Assembly: GCF_002688565.1 (NCBI RefSeq)
Contig: NZ_CP024011.1
Span: 372,001 to 436,000, forward strand
DNA from: Acinetobacter sp. LoGeW2-3
GTDB taxonomy: Bacteria; Pseudomonadota; Gammaproteobacteria; Pseudomonadales; Moraxellaceae
DNA: 64,000 nt
Reading direction: 5' to 3'
Position 1 is the first letter of the stretch. Each line of letters starts with the position of its first letter. The position numbers and the translations under genes were made by a program. The notes beneath the pieces were generated by a model that saw only the letters and a list, made by a program, of their open reading frames with translations, had not been told where the DNA came from and did not search any database. Positions 21,392 through 29,812 of this stretch are shown here, piece by piece.

Positions 21392-23530
21392 TTACTCGTC
21401 GTCACCTTTTTTACCGCCAGACTGGAACTTAGCGATAATGCCTTCAGCCACGTTACGTGGAGTTTCAGCATATTTAGCAAATTCCATAGAGTAAGTAGCA
21501 CGACCTTGAGACATAGAACGCATTTGAGTCGCGTAACCAAACATCTCAGCCAATGGAACTTCCGCTTTAATTGCTTTAGTACCACCAGGTAAATCGTCCA
21601 TACCTTGAACCATACCACGACGACGGTTTAAGTCACCCATGATATCGCCCATGTAGTCTTCTGGAGTTTCTACTTCAACTTTCATGATAGGTTCAAGCAG
21701 GATAGGATCCGCTTTCATGAAACCATCACGGAAGGCATAAGAACCTGCCATTTTGAACGACAATTCGTCAGAATCGACATCATGGTAAGAACCATCAAAT
21801 AGTGTCGCTTTGATACCCACAACAGGGTAACCAGCCAATACACCATTCTTCATACGTTCTTGAATACCTTTATCAACTGCACCGAAGAATTCTTTAGGTA
21901 CTACACCACCTACAACTTCTTCAGCGAATTCGTATTCTTTACCAGTTTCGTCAACGTCAAGTGGTTCTAAACGAACGTATACGTGACCGAATTTACCTTT
22001 ACCACCAGTTTGACGTACGAATTTACCTTCTTGTTCAACCGATTTTTTGATCGTTTCACGGTAAGCAACCATTGGTTTACCAATGTTCGCTTCAACGTTA
22101 AATTCACGTTTCATACGGTCAACAAGGATATCAAGGTGAAGCTCACCCATACCCGCAATAATTGTTTGGCCAGATTCTTCGTCAGTGCGAACACGGAACG
22201 ATGGATCTTCTTTAGCCAAGCGACCAAGTGCGATAGACATTTTCTCTTGGTCAGCTTTTGTCTTAGGCTCTACAGCTAAAGAAATTACTGGCTCAGGGAA
22301 TTCCATACGCTCTAGAGTAATGATGTTTTTCTCATCACAAAGTGTATCACCAGTAGTAACGTCTTTAAGACCTACACATGCAGCGATATCACCAGCGCGG
22401 ATTTCGTCAACGTCTTGACGTTCGTTCGCATGCATTTGCACGATACGGCCGATACGTTCACGTTTAGATTTCACTGGGTTATATACCGGGTCGCCTTGCT
22501 TAAGCACACCAGAATAAACACGTACGAATGTTAAGTTACCTACGAATTTATCGTTCATGATTTTGAACGCTAACGCAGAGAACGGAGCTTCGTCAGATGC
22601 TTCACGAACAGCGCGAGTTTCCGCTTTGTCGTCAAGGATACCTTCGATCGCTTTAACTTCTGTAGGTGATGGCAAGAATTCAATTACAGCATCCAACATA
22701 CGTTGAACACCTTTGTTTTTGAACGCAGAACCACAAAGCATTGGTTGAATTTCACAAGCCAAAGTTTGAGCACGAAGACCAGCAACGATTTGTTCTTTTG
22801 TCAAATCGCCATTGTTTAGGTATTCATCCATCAATTCTTCAGATGCTTCAGCCGCAGCTTCAACCATGTTAGTACGCCATTCTTCAGCAGTAGCAACTAG
22901 GTCAGCAGGGATATCGCCATATTCGAATTGCATACCTTGAGACGCTTCGTCCCAAATGATTGCTTTCATTTCGATTAGGTCAACAACACCTTGGAAGTTA
23001 TCTTCAGCGCCTACTGGGATAACTACTGGTACAGGGTGTGCACCAAGACGAGTTTTCATTTGTTCAACAACGCGGAAGAAGTTGGCACCTGTACGGTCCA
23101 TCTTGTTCACGAATGCTAAACGAGGCACTTCGTATTTGTTTGCTTGACGCCATACAGTTTCTGACTGAGGTTGAACACCACCTACAGCACAGTAAACCAT
23201 ACATGCACCGTCAAGAACACGCATAGAACGTTCAACTTCGATTGTGAAGTCTACGTGTCCCGGGGTGTCAATTACGTTGATGCGGTGTTCTGGGAATTGT
23301 TTGCCCATACCAGACCAGAAACAAGTCGTAGCAGCTGAAGTGATTGTAATACCACGTTCTTGCTCTTGTTCCATCCAGTCCATTGTTGCTGCACCATCAT
23401 GTACTTCACCTAGTTTGTGAGATACACCTGTGTAGAACAAGATACGTTCTGAAGTAGTCGTTTTACCAGCATCAATGTGAGCAGAGATACCAATGTTACG
23501 GTAACGAGAAATTGGGGTTTGACGAGCCAT
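21392..23530 (-). CDS. fusA: Elongation factor G
   Basis: Translocation GTPase, also acting with RRF in ribosome recycling. 712 aa from the ATG at 23530 ([12 protein letters not shown]), the conserved start; an ATG four codons upstream is less likely. GTPase motifs [48 protein letters not shown] and [10 protein letters not shown]; domain IV contains YVRLEPLDV and [22 protein letters not shown]-terminal [28 protein letters not shown]. Third gene of the str operon, 129 nt after rpsG, with a large palindrome in the gap. Confidence 0.98.
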   Translation of the reverse strand: MARQTPISRYRNIGISAHIDAGKTTTSERILFYTGVSHKLGEVHDGAATMDWMEQEQERGITITSAATTCFWSGMGKQFPEHRINVIDTPGHVDFTIEVERSMRVLDGACMVYCAVGGVQPQSETVWRQANKYEVPRLAFVNKMDRTGANFFRVVEQMKTRLGAHPVPVVIPVGAEDNFQGVVDLIEMKAIIWDEASQGMQFEYGDIPADLVATAEEWRTNMVEAAAEASEELMDEYLNNGDLTKEQIVAGLRAQTLACEIQPMLCGSAFKNKGVQRMLDAVIEFLPSPTEVKAIEGILDDKAETRAVREASDEAPFSALAFKIMNDKFVGNLTFVRVYSGVLKQGDPVYNPVKSKRERIGRIVQMHANERQDVDEIRAGDIAACVGLKDVTTGDTLCDEKNIITLERMEFPEPVISLAVEPKTKADQEKMSIALGRLAKEDPSFRVRTDEESGQTIIAGMGELHLDILVDRMKREFNVEANIGKPMVAYRETIKKSVEQEGKFVRQTGGKGKFGHVYVRLEPLDVDETGKEYEFAEEVVGGVVPKEFFGAVDKGIQERMKNGVLAGYPVVGIKATLFDGSYHDVDSDELSFKMAGSYAFRDGFMKADPILLEPIMKVEVETPEDYMGDIMGDLNRRRGMVQGMDDLPGGTKAIKAEVPLAEMFGYATQMRSMSQGRATYSMEFAKYAETPRNVAEGIIAKFQSGGKKGDDE

Positions 23531-23568
23531 GATTTCTAGCATTCCTAAATTTGTTGTTTAAAACAGGA

Positions 23569-23596
23569 CGCTTTAAGCTGCTAGCAGCTTAAAGCG
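23569..23596 (-). promoter_or_regulatory. 28-bp perfect palindrome between rpsG and fusA
   Basis: Positions 23569-23596 read the same on both strands (arms CGCTTTAAGCTGCT and its complement). Next to it, 23601-23629 forms a second stem (GATGAT with ATCATC around GGGT/ACCC), and CAGGAC/GTCCTG at 23564-23569 and 23633-23638 could close over both. The whole gap of 129 nt between rpsG and fusA can therefore fold into a branched structure in mRNA. No U-tract follows the palindrome on the minus strand. Confidence 0.6.
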
Positions 23597-23659
23597 TTTT
23601 GATGATCATTGGGTAAAACCCATATCATCACCGTCCTGATAAGGGCCTGTTTTATTTGC

Positions 23660-24130
23660 TTAGAAACGGTAGTGAGAGAATGCTTTGTTGGCTTCAGCCA
23701 TACGGTGCACATCTTCACGTTTTTTAACCGCTGCGCCTTTACCTTCAGCTGCATCAAGCAACTCACCAGCAAGACGTAAAGCCATAGTTTTTTCAGAACG
23801 CTTAGCAGCAGCATCTACTAACCAACGCATAGCCAAGGCAGTACGACGGGATGGGCGCACTTCCATAGGTACCTGGTATGTAGCACCACCAACACGGCGT
23901 GCTTTTACTTCGACCATAGGACGAACTTTTTCAAGCGTAGCTTCGAAAAATTCAACTGGGTCTACTTTAGATTTTTCTTGAACGCGGTCTAAAGCACCGT
24001 AAACGATACTTTCAGCAATAGATTTTTTACCATCTTGCATTACGTGGTTCATGAATTTAGCGATTGTTTGGCTACTGAACTTAGGATCCGGAAGGATTTC
24101 ACGAGCAGCGACTACGCGACGTCTTGGCAT
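23660..24130 (-). CDS. rpsG: 30S ribosomal protein S7
   Basis: Primary assembly protein of the 30S head; binds the 3' major domain of 16S rRNA and in E. coli represses its own operon. 156 aa. Begins [19 protein letters not shown] and carries [53 protein letters not shown] and [20 protein letters not shown], all standard S7 blocks. Second gene of the str operon; 183 nt separate it from rpsL, and the leader just before its start is structured. Confidence 0.98.
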   Translation of the reverse strand: MPRRRVVAAREILPDPKFSSQTIAKFMNHVMQDGKKSIAESIVYGALDRVQEKSKVDPVEFFEATLEKVRPMVEVKARRVGGATYQVPMEVRPSRRTALAMRWLVDAAAKRSEKTMALRLAGELLDAAEGKGAAVKKREDVHRMAEANKAFSHYRF

Positions 24131-24148
24131 TTTAAACTACCTATAAAT

Positions 24149-24189
24149 ATGACACTTCAGGTTTATCCAGCATGAGTACAAAGTGTCAT
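24149..24189 (-). promoter_or_regulatory. Stem upstream of rpsG, candidate S7 translational operator
   Basis: ATGACACTT at 24149-24157 and AAGTGTCAT at 24181-24189 form a 9-bp stem enclosing 23 nt, ending about 18 nt before the rpsG start codon in the mRNA. In E. coli the S7 repressor site lies in the same S12-S7 intercistronic region. The similarity is positional only; I did not align the sequences. Confidence 0.45.
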
Positions 24190-24293
24190 GTACATTTCGC
24201 TGGCCTTACTACACGTCGCTTGAATTTCACAAAATTAAATGCAGAAATCAGACAAGCGAGACGATAAAGGATTGCAGTTCTAGCGAACTAAGA

Positions 24294-24315
24294 AATTGAT
24301 CTCAAAAGATCAATT
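24294..24315 (-). other. Hairpin at the end of rpsL
   Basis: A perfect 9-bp stem, AATTGATCT-CAAA-AGATCAATT, begins at the rpsL stop codon and lacks a following U-tract. It probably protects or punctuates the rpsL-rpsG mRNA junction. Confidence 0.5.
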
Positions 24316-24688
24316 ATTTCTTAGGACGTTTAGCACCGTATTTAGAACGTGACTGGTTACGATCTTTCACGCCAGCACAGTCTAAAGAACCACGAACGGT
24401 ATGGTAACGTACACCTGGTAAGTCTTTAACACGACCACCACGGATTAGAACAACACTGTGCTCTTGCAAGTTATGGCCTTCACCACCGATGTAGCTTGAT
24501 ACTTCAAAGCCAGAAGTTAAGCGAACACGGCAAACTTTACGCATTGCTGAGTTAGGTTTTTTAGGTGTAGTTGTGTAAACACGTGTACAAACACCACGAC
24601 GTTGTGGACAAGCCTTCAACGCAGGAACTTTTGATTTTTCAATCAAAGTCGTACGACCCTTGCGGATCAACTGATTTGTTGTTGCCAT
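24314..24688 (-). CDS. rpsL: 30S ribosomal protein S12
   Basis: Decoding-centre protein; substitutions here give streptomycin resistance. 124 aa. Blocks: [44 protein letters not shown] (with the Lys that is the classical resistance site, K43 in E. coli numbering, unchanged), [32 protein letters not shown] (Lys88 region unchanged) and a basic C-terminal [12 protein letters not shown]. Sequence therefore looks streptomycin-sensitive at both sites. First gene of the str operon, with its promoter and a leader stem just upstream. Confidence 0.98.
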   Translation of the reverse strand: MATTNQLIRKGRTTLIEKSKVPALKACPQRRGVCTRVYTTTPKKPNSAMRKVCRVRLTSGFEVSSYIGGEGHNLQEHSVVLIRGGRVKDLPGVRYHTVRGSLDCAGVKDRNQSRSKYGAKRPKK

Positions 24689-24708
24689 TTGGCAATTCTC
24701 CCGTTAAT

Positions 24709-24742
24709 AAAAAGCCCCAAAAAACTACTACTTTTTGAGGGC
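24709..24742 (-). terminator. Terminator-like stem in the str operon leader
   Basis: In the minus-strand direction, GCCCTCAAAAA pairs with TTTTTTGGGGC across GTAGTAG and is followed by five T residues, about 20 nt before the rpsL start codon. It lies immediately downstream of the -10 element at 24748-24753, so a transcript from that promoter would begin with this stem. It could equally stop transcripts coming from the EcsC-family gene upstream. Confidence 0.65.
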
Positions 24743-24747
24743 ATGCA

Positions 24748-24776
24748 ATTGTAAGTCAAGATGCAAAATTGGTCAA
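24748..24776 (-). promoter_or_regulatory. Sigma-70-type promoter of the str operon
   Basis: Minus strand: -35 TTGACC (24771-24776) and -10 TACAAT (24748-24753) separated by exactly 17 nt. This is the strongest promoter match I found, as expected for ribosomal protein genes. The predicted start is near 24740-24742, about 52-54 nt before rpsL. Confidence 0.75.
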
Positions 24777-24857
24777 CATGATACAAGCGGGCAAATGTAC
24801 ATCTGCTAATGTTTACAATTGCCCATTACTTTCATATCCTTACTCTTTTTTCGCAGA

Positions 24858-26360
24858 TCAATCTGCATCTTTTGTAACATCTTCAGTCGACTTTTTAGCA
24901 GAGGATTTTGTGGCTTTTTTCGGTTTCTGCTGCGCGGTTTCTGTTTCCGCTTCGCCCTGATCATTTTCAGCGGCAGATGCAGCGACTTCAGCTTGGTCTG
25001 TGACATCACCCTCAGCTTCTGCTTGCGCAAGAGTATCTTCGATCTCTTCAGGAGCAGGCTCACTCAGTGCTGGCTGCTGCACATGCTTTTCTGCCACTGG
25101 TTCTACCAGCTTATCTGCCAGCGTGTCTAAACCTTCACTGACCTTTTCATCCTTCGCTTCTTCTGTCACCTTGGTATCGGTCTTCTTCAATACTTTTACC
25201 TGAGTGATCTTGTCATTGCCTTCAATTGGAATATCTTTTTCCAGAATCAGCTCATCACCGGCATGACCATTCTTCTTGATATTTTCCAGCAGTTTTGGTG
25301 CAGCCTGTTGCAGTAGTGCTTTAGATTTCTCATACGCTTCTAATACAGAAGCAGAGCTATCACGATGCTGTAGCAAATATTGACGTGCATTTGAGAACAC
25401 ATCTTGTGCTTTCTGATTGACATCATCAACAAAGCGACGGCTATAGACTGCCCCTACCCCAGCACCTGCCAATGGTACCAACTTCGACAATTGTTCGATC
25501 AGGGAAACTTTCGGTATAGCGTTCATCCATTCCCATTTCGGCTGACCATCTTCCTGATTCAGGAACTTACGAAGTAGCTCGGTGTCATTGCTTGAACCCA
25601 GCATCGCTTGCAGCTGGGAAATATCATGTGTTTTTAAAGTTGAACCAAGCGCTCGCAAGCCCAATAACACGGTTTGCTTTTCTGCAATCAGACTCAAATC
25701 AATCTGACGAAAAATATGCTGCACGATATCTTGGTCTTCTTGTTTGCTCAGATCAAAACCATAAGAACGACCAACCTGATAAATGGTACGCAGCGCCAAG
25801 ACCAATGATGCCGGAATATCAACCGCCGTACCAATCACCCCAGTTGCCCCTGAGAATGCACCTTGTACTGCAGCAATCCATTTATTCTGTTCACCAAATG
25901 CTTGGGAAATACGTTTAGAACGATCAACATCCTGAGTCAGCTCTTCCAGATCACGTACCCCTGCTTCATCCAGAATGGCATCCACAGAGCTAATGTCATT
26001 GGTGAACTGATTAAGATGATCAAAGAAATAGTCTGATACTTTTTCGCTAAACTTTGGCGAAATAAAATGAGTCACATTATTTACTGTATTGAAATGACGC
26101 CCAAACAATTGGCGCGACACACTTGGAAGATGTTCACGTAACATCTGCTGTGGATTGTCGTATTTTTTTGATTCAAATGGACTCTTGGCTTGAGCTGCGC
26201 CATTAATCACTTTATCTACATTTAATGCCTGTGTGACCTTCGAAACCGAATCAGGTGCAACATGGTTGAGTAGATCCAAACCTGTTGTACTGAACTTTTT
26301 CGCCACTCCAAATGCACTGGAGATGAAGCCATTTGATTGTTTATTATTGGTATTTGTCAT
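24858..26360 (-). CDS. EcsC-family protein
   Basis: 500 aa. The central part (about residues 150-350) fits the EcsC family: GAFSGATGVIGTAVDIPASLVLALRTIYQVGRSYGFDL, LGLRALGSTL and the glycine-rich LVPLAGAGVGAVYSRRFVDDV. The family's molecular role is unclear; it is named after Bacillus EcsC. The C-terminal 120 residues are low-complexity, rich in Glu, Ala, Lys and Ser, and probably disordered, ending in a Lys/Ser-rich stretch. No terminator of its own is seen before the rpsL promoter. Expression context is otherwise unclear. Confidence 0.8.
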   Translation of the reverse strand: MTNTNNKQSNGFISSAFGVAKKFSTTGLDLLNHVAPDSVSKVTQALNVDKVINGAAQAKSPFESKKYDNPQQMLREHLPSVSRQLFGRHFNTVNNVTHFISPKFSEKVSDYFFDHLNQFTNDISSVDAILDEAGVRDLEELTQDVDRSKRISQAFGEQNKWIAAVQGAFSGATGVIGTAVDIPASLVLALRTIYQVGRSYGFDLSKQEDQDIVQHIFRQIDLSLIAEKQTVLLGLRALGSTLKTHDISQLQAMLGSSNDTELLRKFLNQEDGQPKWEWMNAIPKVSLIEQLSKLVPLAGAGVGAVYSRRFVDDVNQKAQDVFSNARQYLLQHRDSSASVLEAYEKSKALLQQAAPKLLENIKKNGHAGDELILEKDIPIEGNDKITQVKVLKKTDTKVTEEAKDEKVSEGLDTLADKLVEPVAEKHVQQPALSEPAPEEIEDTLAQAEAEGDVTDQAEVAASAAENDQGEAETETAQQKPKKATKSSAKKSTEDVTKDAD

Positions 26361-26509
26361 TCCTTACCTCAGTCTGCACGTGCTTGTATTTTGTATAAAT
26401 ACTAGGTGCTAGCAGCGTTTATCTCAACCTTATTCTGTTTCATTTAGTAATCCCTCTGTGTAGGAATCTCTATTCGAATGTACAGCGTACTGGGCATAAC
26501 ATTTGCCAT

Positions 26510-26557
26510 AAGATTTCAAAAATCTTTCTGTTATGATGTTCCTCATTGTGAACAATG
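26510..26557 (+). promoter_or_regulatory. Candidate fabB promoter with two flanking palindromes
   Basis: An extended -10 element, TG-T-TATGAT, at 26529-26537 lies between AAGATTT-CAA-AAATCTT (26510-26526, over the -35 region) and CATTGT-GA-ACAATG (26544-26557, over the expected start). Both palindromes are perfect. The layout suits repression by a dimeric regulator; I cannot name it. Confidence 0.5.
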
Positions 26558-26636
26558 GGTCAGCACTATATTTAACGCTTGATGAAAACGCTAAATATCT
26601 TCCCTGACCATAGAGATGAACTATAAGGATCTGTAG

Positions 26637-27866
26637 ATGAAACGTGTTGTCATCACTGGTATGGGTATTAACTCATGCATCGGAAATACATTGGAAGATG
26701 TAACTCACTCTTTACAAAACGGGATTTCAGGCACACGTTTAAATCCAGTCTATGCTGAACTGAACTTTAAAAGTCATGTCAGCGCAGCTGCTGAGCAAAA
26801 TTTTGACAATATCGACCGCAAGCTAAAACGCTTCATGGGCGTATGTGCAATGTATGCTTACAATGCAGCCGTGGCAGCCGTTGAACATGCCGGTTTGCAA
26901 GTTGAAGACTTAGCCAATAACCCACGTTATGGTATTGCTGGTGGTTCAGGCGGTGGTTCAACTGCGTCTGTGGTAGAAATGAAAGAACTTTTAGACACTA
27001 AAGGTGCGCGTAAAGTTGGTCCTTTCTTTGTACCACGCAACATGACCAATACCATTACTGCAAACGTCGGTGTGGCATTTAAATTACAAGGCGTAGCTCA
27101 CTCAATTACCAGCGCATGTGCAACTTCTGCCGATGCCATTGGTTATGCTTATAACCTGATTCAAATGGGTAAACAGGATTTAATGCTTGCTGGTGGCGGC
27201 GAAGAAGATCACTGGTCACAAAGTTTGCTATTTGATGCCATGGGTGCGCTGTGTTCAAAATACAATGACACGCCTGAAACAGCATCTCGCCCATATTCAG
27301 CAGATCGTGATGGTTTCGTGATTGCTGGCGGTGGTGGTTTTGTGGTGCTTGAGTCACTTGAGCATGCACAAGCGCGTGGTGCGAAAATTCTGGCTGAAGT
27401 AGTGGGTTATGCTGCCAACTCTGATGGTGCAGACATGGTTGCTCCATCTGGTGAAGGTGCAACACGCTGTGTGCTGATGGCTTTAGAAGAAGCAAAACAG
27501 CACGGTGTAGACAAAATTGACTATGTAAATACGCATGGTACTTCTACTCCAGCGGGTGACATTACCGAGCTGAAAGCAATGGAACGTGCTTTTGGTGAAG
27601 GGAAAGTACCACCGCTAAGCTCAACCAAATCTATGACCGGTCACAGCCTCGGTGCTGCTGGTGTTCAGGAAGCCATTTATTCTGTATTGATGATGCAAAA
27701 TGACTTTATTGCGCCAAACATCAACGTTACTGAGCTGGACGAAGGCGCGAAACCATTTGATATCGTGCTTGAAAAACGTGACGCAAAATTGAATACTGTG
27801 ATGAGTAACAGTTTTGGTTTTGGCGGCGTAAATGCTTGTCTCGTTTTCAAAAAATGGGAAGGCTAA
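26637..27866 (+). CDS. fabB: 3-oxoacyl-ACP synthase I (FabB type)
   Basis: Condenses malonyl-ACP with acyl-ACP in fatty acid elongation; FabB is the enzyme needed to elongate unsaturated intermediates. 409 aa. Catalytic triad: Cys161 in SACATSAD, His300 in NTHGTSTPAGD and His336 in TKSMTGHSLGAAG. Blocks NNPRYGIAGGSGGGS, FDAMGALCSKYNDTPE and DGFVIAGGGG resemble E. coli FabB more than FabF. AAGGA precedes the ATG. hemJ follows 23 nt downstream. Confidence 0.93.
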   Translation: MKRVVITGMGINSCIGNTLEDVTHSLQNGISGTRLNPVYAELNFKSHVSAAAEQNFDNIDRKLKRFMGVCAMYAYNAAVAAVEHAGLQVEDLANNPRYGIAGGSGGGSTASVVEMKELLDTKGARKVGPFFVPRNMTNTITANVGVAFKLQGVAHSITSACATSADAIGYAYNLIQMGKQDLMLAGGGEEDHWSQSLLFDAMGALCSKYNDTPETASRPYSADRDGFVIAGGGGFVVLESLEHAQARGAKILAEVVGYAANSDGADMVAPSGEGATRCVLMALEEAKQHGVDKIDYVNTHGTSTPAGDITELKAMERAFGEGKVPPLSSTKSMTGHSLGAAGVQEAIYSVLMMQNDFIAPNINVTELDEGAKPFDIVLEKRDAKLNTVMSNSFGFGGVNACLVFKKWEG

Positions 27867-27889
27867 GCTGCCCATTTTAGGGTGACTTG

Positions 27890-28342
27890 ATGGATGCTCC
27901 TTCTGATGCTTTTCTTTGGGTAAAAGCATTACATATTATTGCCGTGGTCTGCTGGTTTGCTGCATTGTTTTACCTGCCACGGCTTTATGTTTACCATGCC
28001 ATGAGTGAAGATGCGGTCAGCCATATGCGTTTCCAGGTTATGGAACGCAAGCTATATCGCGGCATCATGTGGCCAGCAATGGTCGCAACACTGATTACGG
28101 CGCACTTTTTAGTGGATTGGGGTGATGCAACGCGTCATTACCATGAAGCTTTATGGTTCTATCTAAAAGTAGGACTGGTCGGGTTACTGGTGATTTACCA
28201 CTTGGTTTGTGGCTATTACCGTAAAAAGTTATTGGAAGATGCGCATTACAAGTCACACAAGTTTTGGCGCTTCTTTAATGAAATGCCAACACTGATTTTA
28301 TTTGCTGTAGTGATTTTAGTGGTGGTCAAACCGACCTTCTAA
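27890..28342 (+). CDS. hemJ: Protoporphyrinogen IX oxidase HemJ
   Basis: Inner-membrane enzyme that oxidises protoporphyrinogen IX in haem synthesis; HemJ replaces HemG/HemY and has been reported in Acinetobacter and cyanobacteria. 150 aa with about four membrane helices. The first helix carries the conserved ALHIIAVVCWFAALFYLPRLYVYH with its His; later blocks are MERKLYRGIMWPAM, YLKVGLVGLLVIYHLVCG and FFNEMPTLILFAVVILVVVKP. The ATG at 27890 is preceded by AGGGTGA; a TTG one codon earlier is less likely. Likely co-transcribed with fabB. Confidence 0.9.
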   Translation: MDAPSDAFLWVKALHIIAVVCWFAALFYLPRLYVYHAMSEDAVSHMRFQVMERKLYRGIMWPAMVATLITAHFLVDWGDATRHYHEALWFYLKVGLVGLLVIYHLVCGYYRKKLLEDAHYKSHKFWRFFNEMPTLILFAVVILVVVKPTF

Positions 28343-28360
28343 TCTAAATGGCAAAAATAA

Positions 28361-28388
28361 AAAATCCCCGATCAGTCGGGGATTTTTT
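28361..28388. terminator. Bidirectional terminator between hemJ and the next gene
   Basis: AAAAATCCCCGA-TCAG-TCGGGGATTTTT, a perfect stem with A/T runs on both sides, between convergent genes. Confidence 0.9.
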
Positions 28389-28400
28389 ATGTCTTGTATT

Positions 28401-29690
28401 TTAAATTTTTACACAGCTATCCTGTTTCAGATTCAATTCAGGCAACTGCTGTTTTGGAAATGGTAGCTCTATACATAATTTTCCCTCTTTCTGAAAATAA
28501 CGGCGACCTTCAGGATTTTGATTCAATAGTTCTAAATCGAGTGCTCCACTACTTAATGCATTAAAAGCTAGAATCTTATTATTCAAAATATGATTCATCA
28601 GCAAATATTTTTCAAAATTAGGCGTACTGACCTGAGCCAAGATATGCCCTACTGCATTTTTCAGACGCCATTTAGAAAGTGATGGATGCTCAATTGCTAA
28701 AAACTGCTGTTTCAGTTCAGTATAGGGCGTTTCCGAAAGTTTCCAGTAGACCTCATATTGTGTGACGATTGTATTAAAGGTCTTATTGGGTAAATACAAC
28801 CATTCAAATTGCACAGAACTGGCTTCAGGTGAATGCGGTAAATATTGAGTCAATAAGTAATTTCCCATCAATTCATTTTGAAGACTTGTTTTTAAACCCA
28901 ATTGATCTAAATCCAAATTTTTAAGCATAATTGGATTATTTTCATTTTTTTGATCTAAGCGAATTAAATCGATCATCTGACTGAGCCAATTCTGCATCAA
29001 TATTTTCTCAATTAAAGACAGTCGATTTTGGGTAAAATCTAAAACCTGATGAAACTGCTGTGCATAAGTTTGTACTTTGCTACCTGAATCAAGCTGGATT
29101 TGAACCAGTTTAAGTAATTGTAAATTTCGGATATAGCTGTAACCAGGTCCGCTTGCCTGCGGCGGAATCACCAATGAAATATAATCTTTGCGTCCCAATA
29201 AATCTGAGAGTCGCTGTAAAGGAATACGCTCACGTGCCTGTAAAGCTTGTAGAGATTTTTTTTGCTCTATTACCAGTGCAGTAAATTGCTCTGGCGAGTT
29301 GTTCAAACTTATTTGCAGATTTTTCATTAGCTCAATTTCAGCTTCAGAAAAACCTTCTCGGGTCAGCTTTTCACTTAATCCCGAGTCGATCTTACGATGC
29401 TCATCAGCATTCTGATCACGAATATAGTTAGCCCATTCTCGATGGTAACGATAACGCCCCAGCGTATGAGGATTAACCTCGTCTTTGGCATCAATCCCTA
29501 ATAAATAGAAATACGAATGTTGCTGAATATTCGCTGTATAGATTAAATCTGGCTGGATAAACTTTTTCGCAGTATCAGTTAAAGACTCATCTGTACGCAT
29601 CCACTTGGCGGTGAGTACCAGAAGAATAATTACCCCCACAACACTAGCAGTCAACCACCACCAAATTTGCCACTTTGTTTTCCCTATCAT
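28401..29690 (-). CDS. Unknown single-span membrane-anchored protein
   Basis: 429 aa; I do not recognise the family. A short basic N terminus (GKTK) and one hydrophobic helix (about residues 9-28, Trp-rich then Val/Ile/Leu) suggest an inner-membrane anchor with about 400 residues outside. The rest is rich in Leu and Gln with regularly spaced helices (LQALQARERIPLQRLSDLLG, NLQLLKLVQIQLDSG) and ends with a Cys in KQDSCVKI. No catalytic motif stands out. AAGGA lies 7 nt before the ATG. Flanked by terminators on both sides, so it is transcribed alone. Confidence 0.8.
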   Translation of the reverse strand: MIGKTKWQIWWWLTASVVGVIILLVLTAKWMRTDESLTDTAKKFIQPDLIYTANIQQHSYFYLLGIDAKDEVNPHTLGRYRYHREWANYIRDQNADEHRKIDSGLSEKLTREGFSEAEIELMKNLQISLNNSPEQFTALVIEQKKSLQALQARERIPLQRLSDLLGRKDYISLVIPPQASGPGYSYIRNLQLLKLVQIQLDSGSKVQTYAQQFHQVLDFTQNRLSLIEKILMQNWLSQMIDLIRLDQKNENNPIMLKNLDLDQLGLKTSLQNELMGNYLLTQYLPHSPEASSVQFEWLYLPNKTFNTIVTQYEVYWKLSETPYTELKQQFLAIEHPSLSKWRLKNAVGHILAQVSTPNFEKYLLMNHILNNKILAFNALSSGALDLELLNQNPEGRRYFQKEGKLCIELPFPKQQLPELNLKQDSCVKI

Positions 29691-29771
29691 ATAGGTCCTT
29701 ATTTTTAATTATAAATTTTTATTAAATTGTAATAATTAAAAAGGAGATTCACAAATTATTCTAATCACAAT

Positions 29772-29803
29772 AAAAAAATCCTCGACTAGTCGGGGATTTT
29801 TAT
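29772..29803 (-). terminator. Terminator after the permease gene
   Basis: AAAAATCCtCGA-CTAG-TCGGGGATTTTT, nearly identical to the stem at 28361-28388, 10 nt past the stop at 29813. Confidence 0.85.
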
Positions 29804-29812
29804 TTCTCAAGT

